Origin: Verrucomicrobiia bacterium
Lineage (GTDB): Bacteria; Verrucomicrobiota; Verrucomicrobiia; Limisphaerales; CAIMTB01
Direction: 5' to 3'
DNA: 38,519 bases
Assembly: GCA_019634625.1 (NCBI GenBank)
Contig: JAHCBA010000052.1
Coordinates: 1 to 38,519, forward strand
The notes under the pieces are model-generated. The model was not told the DNA's origin, did not search any database, and saw nothing but the letters and a program-made list of their open reading frames with translations. Shown piece after piece: positions 23,338 through 31,250 of this stretch (the stretch's first letter is position 1; each line of letters opens with the position of its first letter). Made by a program: the position numbers and the translations under genes.

Positions 23338-26181
23338 ATGGCGCAACGGCTCTTCCTCCTCGATGGCATGGCGCTTGTGTACAGGGCGCACTTCGCGTTT
23401 GCCGCCCGTCCCATCCGCACGTCGTCGGGACGCAACACCTCAGCCCTGTTCGGATTCGCCCTGACCCTCCTCGATCTGCTGGAGAAGGAATCGCCCAGCC
23501 ACCTCGCGGTCGCTTTCGACACCGCGGTTCCCACCGAACGGCACCGGCTGTTTCCGGCCTACAAGGCCCAGCGCGAGGCCATGCCGGAGGAACTCAGCGA
23601 CGCCCTGCCCGATGTCCGACGCCTTATCGACGCCTTCGGCATTCCCGCGGTCATCCTCGATGGCTACGAGGCCGACGACCTCATCGGCACCCTCGTACGC
23701 CAAGCCGAACCGCTCGGCTTCGAGAGCTGGATGGTCACCCCGGACAAGGACTTCGGTCAGCTGGTAACCGGGAACACGCGCCTCTGGAAACCCGGTCGTC
23801 AGGGCTCCGATCCCGAGATTTTCGGACCCGCGGAGATCTGCGCCCGATGGGGCATCCAGCGCGTGTCGCAGGTGGTGGACATGCTCGGACTCATGGGCGA
23901 TGCGAGCGACAACATTCCCGGTGTCCCCGGCATCGGCGAAAAGACGGCGGCCAGGCTCCTCGCCCAGTACGACACGCTCGAAGCCGTCCTGGACCACGCC
24001 TCCGAAGTGAAGGGCAAACTGGGCGAGTCCCTCCGCACCCACCGCGACCAGGCGCTCCTCAGCAAGCGCCTCGCCACCATCGACACCCGGGCGCCGTTGG
24101 ACCTTTCCCCCGACCGCCTGCCCGTCGGCACCCGGGACGACGAGGCCCTGCGAGCCCTCTGTCTCGAGTTCGAATTCCATTCCATCGGCCGGCGCCTGTT
24201 CGGTCCGGACTTCAAGGCGGGCCTCTCCTCGCCTCGCGCCTCCGGTCGCCCGGCCCGGAACACCGGCCAGGGCGACCTCTTCGCCGCGCCTCCGGCATCG
24301 GACCCGCCCGCCGCCGCGACCGGAACCGTCGCGATGTCTCCATCCCCCTGGCGCACCATCACGGACACGCCCCACGAGTACCGGATCGCCCGCACCGCCG
24401 CGGAACGTCGCGCCGTGGCCGAAGCCCTGCGCGAGGTGTCCGCCTTCTGCCTCGACTCCGAAACAGACGGCCTGGACGCGACCCGGGCCAGTCTGCTCGG
24501 GCTCTCTCTGAGCTGGAAGGCCGGTCACGCCTGGTACATCCCCGTCAACGCCCCCCCGCCCACCGAACACCCGGCGTCTCCCCCCGCCGAACTGGCGGAA
24601 CTCGCCCCTCTCCTGGCCGACGTCACCCGCACCAAGATCGGGCACAACCTCAAGTTCGATCTCCTCGTCCTTCGCTGGCACGGCATCGAAGTCCGCGGCC
24701 CGCTCTTCGATACCATGATCGCCCACATCCTCGTCGAGCCCGACGGCCGGCACGGGATGGATCACCTCGCAGAAGTCCTCCTCGGCTACTCCCCCATCCC
24801 CATCGAACGTCTCATCGGTCCCAAAGGTTCCTCCCAAAAAACGCTCGCCCACGTACCCGTCGAAGAAGTCGCGGAGTACGCCGCCGAGGACGCCGACGTC
24901 ACCTGGCAACTGGCCGAACGTCTCCGTCCCCAGCTCCGTGATCGTGGGCAGGAAAGGGTCTTCTTCGAGGTTGAAATGCCCGTCCTCCCGGCCCTCGTGG
25001 ACATGGAATTCGCCGGGGTCCGCGTGGACGCCGCAGCGCTGGCCGAGTTCAGCCGCGCACTGGCCGTCGAAATGGCTTCGGCCGAAGCGGACATCCACCG
25101 GCTGGCCGGTCATGAGTTCAACGTGAACTCCAACCGCCAGCTCGGGGAGGTCCTGTTCAATGAGCTCCGCCTCGTCGAAAAACCCCGCAAGACTCCGACC
25201 GGCCAGTTCGCCACCGACGAGCAAACCCTCCAGTCCCTCGCCGCCGAACACCCCATCGTTCGGCGCCTCCTCGATCATCGATCCGTCGCCAAGCTCAAAT
25301 CCACCTACGCCGACGCCCTCCCCACCGCCATTCATCCGGTCACCGGCCGGATTCACACCACCTTCCATCAGGCGGCCGCCGCCACCGGGCGCCTCAGCTC
25401 CTCCGACCCCAACCTGCAGAACATCCCCATCCGCACCGACCGCGGACAGGAGATCCGCCGCGCCTTCGTACCGGCCGCCGGCCATCGGTTGCTCTCGGCG
25501 GACTATTCCCAGATCGAACTCCGCATCATCGCCGCGCTCAGCCGCGAATCCGCCATGATCGAGGCGTTCCGGCAGGGCGCCGACATCCATGCCGCCACCG
25601 CCGCCCGCGTCTTCTCGGTGCCCCTGGAAGAGGTCACCACCGAAATGCGGCGCCGGGCCAAAATGGTCAACTTCGGCATCGCCTACGGCATCTCGACCTT
25701 CGGCCTGGCCCAGCGCCTCTCCATCCCCCGTGGCGAGGCATCCGATATCATTACTCACTACTTCGCCAGCTACCCGGGCATCCGCGGCTACATGGACGAA
25801 ACCATCACCCGCGCCCGGGAACTCGGCTATGTCGAAACCCTCACCGGCCGGCGGCGTCACCTCCGCGACATCCAGTCCGCCAACGCCACCGTCCGAGGTG
25901 CCGCCGAACGCAACGCCATCAACACCCCCATCCAGGGTACCGCCGCCGACATGATCAAGATCGCCATGGGCCGGATTCATGCGGCCCTGCGGGATCGTGC
26001 CTGCCGCACCCGCCTGATCCTCCAGATCCACGATGAACTCCTGTTCGACCTGGCGCCCGCCGAGGAAGACCTCGTCCGTCCCCTGGTCGAGGAGGCCATG
26101 CGCACCGCGCTGCCCCTGCCCGGCGACGTTCCCATCGCGGTCGAAATGGGCACTGGCGGGACGTGGCTCGAAGCCCACTGA
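23338..26181 (+). CDS. polA: DNA polymerase I
   Basis: A 947-residue PolA with all three domains. The 5'-3' exonuclease/FEN domain (about 1-295) has LFLLDGMALVYRAHFAF, FDTAVPTERH, LDGYEADDLIGTL, VTPDKDFGQLV and the helix-hairpin-helix MGDASDNIPGVPGIGEKTAA. The 3'-5' exonuclease domain has FCLDSETDGLDA (intact D-x-E), IGHNLKFDLLVL and YAAEDADVTW, so proofreading should be active. The polymerase domain has ATGRLSSSDPNLQNIPIRT, motif A LLSADYSQIELRI, motif B RRRAKMVNFGIAYGIS and motif C LILQIHDELLFD. The ATG at 23338 gives the family start MAQRLFLLDG; an earlier in-frame start at 23098 would overlap the divergent lipoprotein gene. It repairs DNA and removes Okazaki primers. Confidence 0.97.
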   Translation: MAQRLFLLDGMALVYRAHFAFAARPIRTSSGRNTSALFGFALTLLDLLEKESPSHLAVAFDTAVPTERHRLFPAYKAQREAMPEELSDALPDVRRLIDAFGIPAVILDGYEADDLIGTLVRQAEPLGFESWMVTPDKDFGQLVTGNTRLWKPGRQGSDPEIFGPAEICARWGIQRVSQVVDMLGLMGDASDNIPGVPGIGEKTAARLLAQYDTLEAVLDHASEVKGKLGESLRTHRDQALLSKRLATIDTRAPLDLSPDRLPVGTRDDEALRALCLEFEFHSIGRRLFGPDFKAGLSSPRASGRPARNTGQGDLFAAPPASDPPAAATGTVAMSPSPWRTITDTPHEYRIARTAAERRAVAEALREVSAFCLDSETDGLDATRASLLGLSLSWKAGHAWYIPVNAPPPTEHPASPPAELAELAPLLADVTRTKIGHNLKFDLLVLRWHGIEVRGPLFDTMIAHILVEPDGRHGMDHLAEVLLGYSPIPIERLIGPKGSSQKTLAHVPVEEVAEYAAEDADVTWQLAERLRPQLRDRGQERVFFEVEMPVLPALVDMEFAGVRVDAAALAEFSRALAVEMASAEADIHRLAGHEFNVNSNRQLGEVLFNELRLVEKPRKTPTGQFATDEQTLQSLAAEHPIVRRLLDHRSVAKLKSTYADALPTAIHPVTGRIHTTFHQAAAATGRLSSSDPNLQNIPIRTDRGQEIRRAFVPAAGHRLLSADYSQIELRIIAALSRESAMIEAFRQGADIHAATAARVFSVPLEEVTTEMRRRAKMVNFGIAYGISTFGLAQRLSIPRGEASDIITHYFASYPGIRGYMDETITRARELGYVETLTGRRRHLRDIQSANATVRGAAERNAINTPIQGTAADMIKIAMGRIHAALRDRACRTRLILQIHDELLFDLAPAEEDLVRPLVEEAMRTALPLPGDVPIAVEMGTGGTWLEAH

Positions 26182-26207
26182 CGTCCGTCCGCAATCCGCC
26201 CCAGTCA

Positions 26208-28898
26208 TCATCCGCGACGCAGGATCCGGTCGAGCTCCCGCAGGATCTCCGCCGCCGTGAATGGCTTGGGCACCGAACCCACCAACCCCCCGTGCTTTGG
26301 CCAGGCCCCCTCCGCCGGAACATGTCCGCTCGCACCCAGGATTCGCACCTCCGGATCCATCGCCCGCAACGCACCCACCGTCGAGGTCCCGTCCATCACC
26401 GGCATCAGCATGTCCAGCAGCACCACCGCAATCCGTTGCCGATGCTGTGCGAAGAGCGCGATGGCATCCGCCCCGTCCCCCGCCACCAGGACCTCGTACC
26501 CGTGCCGGACCAGCGTCCGTTCCAGCGCCGAGCACACCCCCGGCTCGTCATCGGCCACCAGGATCACCTCGCCCTGTCCCCTCGGCAGCTCGCCGACCGG
26601 CTCCTCCGGCTCCACGGTGGACACCTTCCGTTCTGCCGGAAAATACACGTGGAACGTCGTGCCCTTTCCCAATTCGCTCTCGAGATGGATCCACCCGCCG
26701 TGGCTGCGGACGATCCCCATGGCCGTGGACAACCCCAGTCCCGTCCCCTTGCCCACCGGCTTCGTGGTGAAGAAGGGATCGAACACCCGGTCCCGGACCT
26801 CCCGCGGCATGCCCGTCCCGGTGTCCGTCACCCGGGCAACGACATGCGGACCCGGGTGCCCGTTGGAACTCAACCCGGCCTGCAATTCGTCCAGCATCAC
26901 GTTCTCGATCGTCACCCGGAGCGTGCCGCCCTGCGGCATGGCGTCCCGGGCGTTGACGTAAAGATTGAGGAAGACCTGATGCAACTGGGTGGGATCCGCG
27001 ACCACGCACCACAGATCCTCCGACGCCCGCAGCTCGATACGGATGCACTTCGGGATGGTCTCCCGGACCATGCTTTGCACGTCCCGCAGCACATGCAGCA
27101 GGCTGAGCGAGATGCGCTGCCCCTCCATGCCCCGCGCAAACGAAAGCACCTGCCGCACCATCTCGGCAGCCCTCCGGGCGCTCCGCTCAATGGTGCGCAA
27201 GGATTCCGCCGCCTCCGCCTCCTCCTTCTCGGACCGCAGCAAATCCACCGAAAGTAGGATCGGGGCCAGCATGTTGTTCAGATCGTGAGCGATCCCCCCC
27301 GCCAGCGTTCCCAGGCTCTCCAGCCGCTGGGCCTGCAGAATCTGGCCCTCCAGCCGCTTCTTCTCGCTGATATCCACCCCCACCACCAGCAGGCACGGAT
27401 GTCCGTCCACGTCCATCCGGTGCGCCCGATACAGGAACGGCACCTCGCCCCCTGTGCGTCGTCGCACCGTCAGCTCGGCCTCGGCATGCCCCTTGACGAA
27501 CGCCTCCCGGATCCGCGCCCGGGCTGTGTCCCAGTCGCGTTCGGCCAGGAAGTCCATGGCCGTCATCCCCGCGATCTCCTCAGGGCCGCATTCGGACACC
27601 TCCTCCAGCCGGCGGTTCCATCGCAACATCCGGCCATCCTCCCGAAACAACCCCACCACGGCCGGCAGATTCGAAAGCAGCGTCTCCGAAAACACCACCT
27701 CCTCCCTCAACTTCAGCTCCGCCGCCTTCCGTTCGGTGATGTTCTCGACCTGCGAGACGAAATACAGCGGCTGCCCCTTCCCATCCCGCACCAGCGACAC
27801 GCTCAGCAGCGCCCAGAGGATCGAGCCGTCCTTGTGAAGATAGCGCTTCTCCATCCGGTACTGCTGCCGTGCCCCGGACAACACCTGACGCACCAGATCC
27901 AGGTCGGCCTCCAGATCCTCCGGATAGGTGATCTCCTGGAAGGTGCTCCCCAGCAATTCCGCCTCGCTGTACCCCAGCATCGAACACAACGCCCGATTCA
28001 CCTGCAGCCAGCGCCCGGAGGGCGACACCAGCGCGATCCCGATGCTCGACGACTCGAACGCCCCGCGAAACCGCGCCTCGCTCTCGACCAGCGCGGTCTT
28101 CTGCCGCGCCAGGACGACCTGGTGATGGGCGCGCTCGATCGCATGTGGCAACCGGATGAGGTAGCCCGCCTCCTTGCGAAAATACTCCGACGCCCCCAGC
28201 CGCATCGCCTGGATCGCCACCTCCTCGCTCCCCTGGCCCGTCACCACCACCACGGGAATGTCCAGTCCCATGCCGATCCGGACCCGCTTCAGCACCTCGA
28301 TGGCGTTGTCCCCGGGCAACTGATAATCCAACAGCAGCACATCCCACCCCTCCGTCCCCACCCCACCGGACGCCAGGCGGGCGCAGACCTCGTTGCCGTC
28401 CGGCACCACCTCCAGCTCGATGTGCGGCGCCTGCTGTTGGAAATGCCGCTGCGTCAGTTCCGCGTCAGCTCCGGCCGGCTCCGCGTACAACACGCGAATC
28501 GTGCAGGCCCGACGCTCCCCTTCCCTCCGGAAATGGACCAGCGCACCCTCCAGCGTCGGCACCAGCAGCGCCCAGCAGCCGTCACGCTTCGAAAGGTAGT
28601 CGTCCGCCCCGGATCTCAGCGCCGCCACCACAGTCGCCTCGTCGCCCCATTGGGTCAGGACCACCACCGCGATCGGCCACCGCTGATCCCGAATCTCGCC
28701 CAGCAACTCCATGCCGTTGCCGTCCGGCAGGCTCATGTCCAGCAAAACGACGTCCGGAGGCCGCGCCTCCGCCAGCCGCGCACGGGCCCTTGCCAGGGTG
28801 GGCACCACCTCCAATCGATGCGCCGGGTCCCCCGTCCGCACCGCATGCCGCGCCAGCTCGGCATCGTCCGGGTTGTCCTCGACGTACAGGATTCTCAC
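26208..28898 (-). CDS. Hybrid sensor histidine kinase: REC-REC-PAS-PAS-HisKA-HATPase-REC
   Basis: An 896-residue soluble hybrid kinase. An N-terminal receiver (Asp8, phosphoacceptor Asp54 in LLLDMSLPDG) is followed by a second receiver (about 132-255) that keeps the acceptor in LLLDYQLPGD but has AEP where the acidic pair should be, so it may be only partly active. Two PAS regions follow (ARFRGAFESSSIGIALVS..., with PAC ending NITERKAAEL; and NLPAVVGLFREDGRML... ending DISEKKRLEG). The kinase core has SLGTLAGGIAHDLNNML (phosphoacceptor His), NLYVNARDAMP (N box), VTDTGTGMP and FFTTKPVGKGTGLGLS. A complete receiver closes the protein (ADDEPG, VVLLDMLMPVMDG, PKPF). The GTG start at 28898 overlaps the upstream stop (GTGA). 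No membrane span or DNA-binding domain. Confidence 0.93.
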   Translation of the reverse strand: MRILYVEDNPDDAELARHAVRTGDPAHRLEVVPTLARARARLAEARPPDVVLLDMSLPDGNGMELLGEIRDQRWPIAVVVLTQWGDEATVVAALRSGADDYLSKRDGCWALLVPTLEGALVHFRREGERRACTIRVLYAEPAGADAELTQRHFQQQAPHIELEVVPDGNEVCARLASGGVGTEGWDVLLLDYQLPGDNAIEVLKRVRIGMGLDIPVVVVTGQGSEEVAIQAMRLGASEYFRKEAGYLIRLPHAIERAHHQVVLARQKTALVESEARFRGAFESSSIGIALVSPSGRWLQVNRALCSMLGYSEAELLGSTFQEITYPEDLEADLDLVRQVLSGARQQYRMEKRYLHKDGSILWALLSVSLVRDGKGQPLYFVSQVENITERKAAELKLREEVVFSETLLSNLPAVVGLFREDGRMLRWNRRLEEVSECGPEEIAGMTAMDFLAERDWDTARARIREAFVKGHAEAELTVRRRTGGEVPFLYRAHRMDVDGHPCLLVVGVDISEKKRLEGQILQAQRLESLGTLAGGIAHDLNNMLAPILLSVDLLRSEKEEAEAAESLRTIERSARRAAEMVRQVLSFARGMEGQRISLSLLHVLRDVQSMVRETIPKCIRIELRASEDLWCVVADPTQLHQVFLNLYVNARDAMPQGGTLRVTIENVMLDELQAGLSSNGHPGPHVVARVTDTGTGMPREVRDRVFDPFFTTKPVGKGTGLGLSTAMGIVRSHGGWIHLESELGKGTTFHVYFPAERKVSTVEPEEPVGELPRGQGEVILVADDEPGVCSALERTLVRHGYEVLVAGDGADAIALFAQHRQRIAVVLLDMLMPVMDGTSTVGALRAMDPEVRILGASGHVPAEGAWPKHGGLVGSVPKPFTAAEILRELDRILRRG

Positions 28899-29329
28899 GG
28901 CAGCAGGCCGGGCTCGAAGTGGTTCAGATGGGTCCAGTACCGATCGATCTGGGCTGCCACTTCGACGAACTGCTCGAAGGCCACCGGCTTCACGATGAAG
29001 GAGTTGGCACCCAACTGGTAGGCCGTCGCCATGTCCGAGGCCTCGGTCGAAGTGGTCAGCACCACCACCGGCACCGCGCGCAGCGCCTCATGGGCCTTGA
29101 TCCGCCGCAGCACGTCCATCCCGTCCACCTTCGGCAAATGCAGATCCAGCAGGATCACCGATGGAACGGGCACCCCGGATTCCCAGCGGTCCACCCACTC
29201 CATGGCCTCCTCCCCGTCCCGCGCCACCTCGATGTGCCGGGTCGCTTCGCCCCGCCCGAAGGCGCGGAGGGTCAGGTCGAGATCCATGGGGTTGTCCTCG
29301 ACGAGAAGGATCGGTCGCGTGCGGTTCAT
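28895..29329 (-). CDS. Single-domain response regulator, Rcp1-like
   Basis: A 144-residue receiver with no output domain. It has the acidic pair in LLVEDNPMDLDLTLRAF, the phosphoacceptor Asp62 in VILLDLHLPKVDG, the Thr of VVLTTSTEA and the Lys of FIVKPVAFEQF. EDNPMD...LRAF and the length fit Rcp1-type regulators, which typically pair with phytochrome-like kinases. The ATG at 29329 overlaps the stop of the upstream kinase gene (ATGA, 29326-29329), and its own stop overlaps the GTG of the hybrid kinase, so the three are a translationally coupled relay. The output is probably protein-protein signalling to the hybrid kinase, not DNA binding. Confidence 0.93.
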   Translation of the reverse strand: MNRTRPILLVEDNPMDLDLTLRAFGRGEATRHIEVARDGEEAMEWVDRWESGVPVPSVILLDLHLPKVDGMDVLRRIKAHEALRAVPVVVLTTSTEASDMATAYQLGANSFIVKPVAFEQFVEVAAQIDRYWTHLNHFEPGLLP

Positions 29330-30363
29330 GCCGGAAATTCCAAATGAAAAGTGGCTCCCTTCCCCAAAGCCCCTTCCGCCCACGCCCGCCCCCCCATCCT
29401 GTCCATCGCCTTTCGCACGATCGCCAGCCCGATCCCCGTGCCCGCATACTCCTCCGCCCGGTGCAACCGCTGAAAGATGCCGAAAATCCGCTCGGCAAAC
29501 TTCGGATCGAATCCGATGCCGTTGTCCCGAACCCACAATCGGACACGCCCGTCCGCCACCTCGCCCCCGACCTCGATCATGGAATCCCCGCCGTCCCTGG
29601 CGAACTTGAGCGCGTTGTCCAGCAGGTTGCGCAGCGCCATGCTCAATCCCTGAGGATCCGCCTCCACCGAGATTTCCGGGACCCGCTGCGTCACGGTGGC
29701 ACCCCGGGTGCGGATCGCCTCCTGCATCGACTGCACCACCCCGTCCACAAGCGGTTTCAACTCGACGGTCGAAGACTGGCAGGGCGACCGTTCCAGACGC
29801 GAATACCGCAAGAGATCGTCGATCAGCACCCCCATGTGCGTGGCCGCCCGGCTGATGTTCGCCAGAAACCGCTTCCCTTCCTCATTCAACGGCGCCGCAT
29901 GCTCCTCCAGCATGAGCCGGCTGTACCCGTCGATCCCACGCAAGGGCGCCTTCAAGTCGTGAGAGACCGAATACGTGAAGGTCTCCAGCTCCTTGTTCTT
30001 GCGCTCCAACTCGGCCGTCCGCGCGCGCACCCGTTGCTCCAGATCCAGGTTCAGGGCCTCCAGCAGCTCCTCCGACCGCTTGCGCGCCGCCACCTCGCGA
30101 ACCCAGCCTTGGAACTGCTGCCGCAGCACCAGGAACAGCAGCGCCGCCGTCAGGGCTACAAAGGCCCACCCCTTCCACAACTGCACCCGGTATGCCCAGT
30201 CCGGATCCGGGAACCATCGCACCACCGTCCGGTCCGAAAAGAGGATCCAGCAGAACCCCGCCAGCGCGTACCCGATCGTCACCGGCAATGCCAGTCGCGA
30301 CGCCCGACACATGCCCCACCGCCGTCCGTTCCCGTCGTTCGCCGCAGTCGGCACCGACTTCAT
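29326..30363 (-). CDS. Membrane sensor histidine kinase, phytochrome-like kinase core
   Basis: A 345-residue kinase with two membrane spans (about 24-43 and 64-82) around a short loop (SDRTVVRWFPDPDWAYRVQLWKG), then a coiled coil (about 85-128) and a kinase core of the bacteriophytochrome/Cph1 type: TFTYSVSHDLKAPLRGIDGYSRL (cut here for length: phosphoacceptor His135 in SVSHDLKAPLRG), NLLDNALKFARDGG, VRDNGIGFDPKF, RIFGIFQRLHRAEEYAGTG and IGLAIVRKAMDR. There is no PAS or GAF domain, so sensing must lie in the short loop, the membrane or the coiled coil. The start at 30363 puts a basic 20-residue N-terminus before span 1; longer in-frame starts exist but give poor sequence. First gene of the three-gene relay. 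Confidence 0.9.
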   Translation of the reverse strand: MKSVPTAANDGNGRRWGMCRASRLALPVTIGYALAGFCWILFSDRTVVRWFPDPDWAYRVQLWKGWAFVALTAALLFLVLRQQFQGWVREVAARKRSEELLEALNLDLEQRVRARTAELERKNKELETFTYSVSHDLKAPLRGIDGYSRLMLEEHAAPLNEEGKRFLANISRAATHMGVLIDDLLRYSRLERSPCQSSTVELKPLVDGVVQSMQEAIRTRGATVTQRVPEISVEADPQGLSMALRNLLDNALKFARDGGDSMIEVGGEVADGRVRLWVRDNGIGFDPKFAERIFGIFQRLHRAEEYAGTGIGLAIVRKAMDRMGGRAWAEGALGKGATFHLEFPA

Positions 30364-30890
30364 CGCACCCCCACCCCAGCCCATTCCCGCACTCCCGCAT
30401 CCCGTAACCCGTCGCGCCACGGCCCGCCCAGGCCACACCCCAGCCCGGAGGTGGCCTGCGATGCAACCGTAGGTGAAGGCGCCCATTGCACGCAGCGGAG
30501 TTCCTCCAATACGCGGTTCGCCCACTCCTGTCACGCCCGGAAGCGGTCCTGGTCGCCGGCCCGAATCCTTGGCGCACCCTTGGCGCACGCTTCGCCTTGA
30601 GGAGGAATCGGATCTCCGGGGGCTTCAGGATTCGAACCGCCACCGACGAGATGCCTGGGCGCGGTGCGAGCGGGTTCAAGGAGCAGATCGAGGAGAGAAG
30701 CAGGTCTAGGGAGGGCTCTCCTCCGCCGACAGGCTTCGCTATAGAGAGTCGGGCATTTTGTTATTGAATTGATGGGTTCTCACCCGAATAGCCCACCTTC
30801 TTCTTATTGCCCCGCCGGCGGTACGGTCATTTCCATCCGACTCGTGGAGCTTTCCGGGAGCTTACCGGGGGATGCCACCGTACGTACTGC

Positions 30891-30911
30891 GTCAGCTACA
30901 AATAGCCTGAC
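30891..30911 (+). repeat. 21-bp imperfect palindrome (REP-like), copy 1
   Basis: GTCAGCTA and TAGCCTGAC flank CAAA; pairing GTCAG with CTGAC and CTA with TAG leaves one unpaired C in the right arm. Copies lie at 30991-31011 (one base different, in the loop-proximal T/C) and 21501-21521 (19 of 21 identical). Single-bulge palindromes are the usual substrate of REP-associated transposases. Confidence 0.6.
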
Positions 30912-30990
30912 TTAATATTTTTGTTGCCGGAACGGCAGGGCGGGGCGCCCAGCGGGGCTGGCTCTGGTGGCAACCCGGGCCGAGTACTGC

Positions 30991-31011
30991 GTCAGCTACA
31001 AACAGCCTGAC
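30991..31011 (+). repeat. 21-bp imperfect palindrome (REP-like), copy 2
   Basis: Same element as at 30891-30911, with CAG replacing TAG next to the loop, which breaks one base pair of the short inner stem. It lies in the second unit of the 100-bp tandem duplication. Confidence 0.6.
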
Positions 31012-31250
31012 TTAATATTTTTGTTGCCGGAACGGCAGGGCGGGGTGCCCAGCGGGGCTGGCTCTGGTGGCAACCCGGGCCGAGCGGCCGCAAGGGGGAC
31101 TGGGGCGACTGCCGCTGGGACTGATCCTGCGATCGCGGGATCTTCTCCGGTGGCGCTGGAGGGCCGGGCACCGGGGAGCGAAGCCTCCAACCCCAATCCC
31201 ATTCCATCGGCGGCAGTCTGTGCGGGAGGTGCGGGACCCGATGTTCGCAC

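Larger units (their letters stand above)
30884..31083 (+). repeat. 100-bp tandem duplication, two units
   Basis: Unit 1 is 30884-30983 and unit 2 is 30984-31083, with the period exactly 100 bases. I see two differences: AAATAG versus AAACAG, and GGGGCGCCC versus GGGGTGCCC. Each unit starts GTACTGC, contains the 21-bp palindromic element (GTCAGCTA-CAAA-TAGCCTGAC in unit 1), then TTAATATTTTTGTTGCC, TGCCG-GAA-CGGCA (a 5-bp hairpin) and ends CAACCCGGGCCGA. GTTGCC near the left and GGCAAC near the right of each unit could close a long stem. Near-identity shows the duplication is recent. Confidence 0.85.
30364..31250. other. Gene-free stretch of 887 nt with repeats
   Basis: No open frame in this stretch carries family sequence. 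It holds short direct repeats (TTGGCGCAC twice near 30575), a GACAGGCT motif at 30728-30735, an AT-richer patch (GGCATTTTGTTATTGAATTGAT near 30752, written in parts in the finding), and the 100-bp tandem duplication at 30884-31083. The promoter of the histidine-kinase operon should be here but I cannot place it with confidence. Confidence 0.55.

Noticed and set aside
30625-30650. GGATTCGAACC, which on the minus strand reads GGTTCGAATCC like a tRNA T-loop
   Set aside because: The flanking bases do not form a T stem, and no anticodon arm, D arm or acceptor stem could be drawn around it.
30884-31083. CRISPR array
   Set aside because: Only two units of 100 bases with no separate spacer and no cas genes; it is a tandem duplication.
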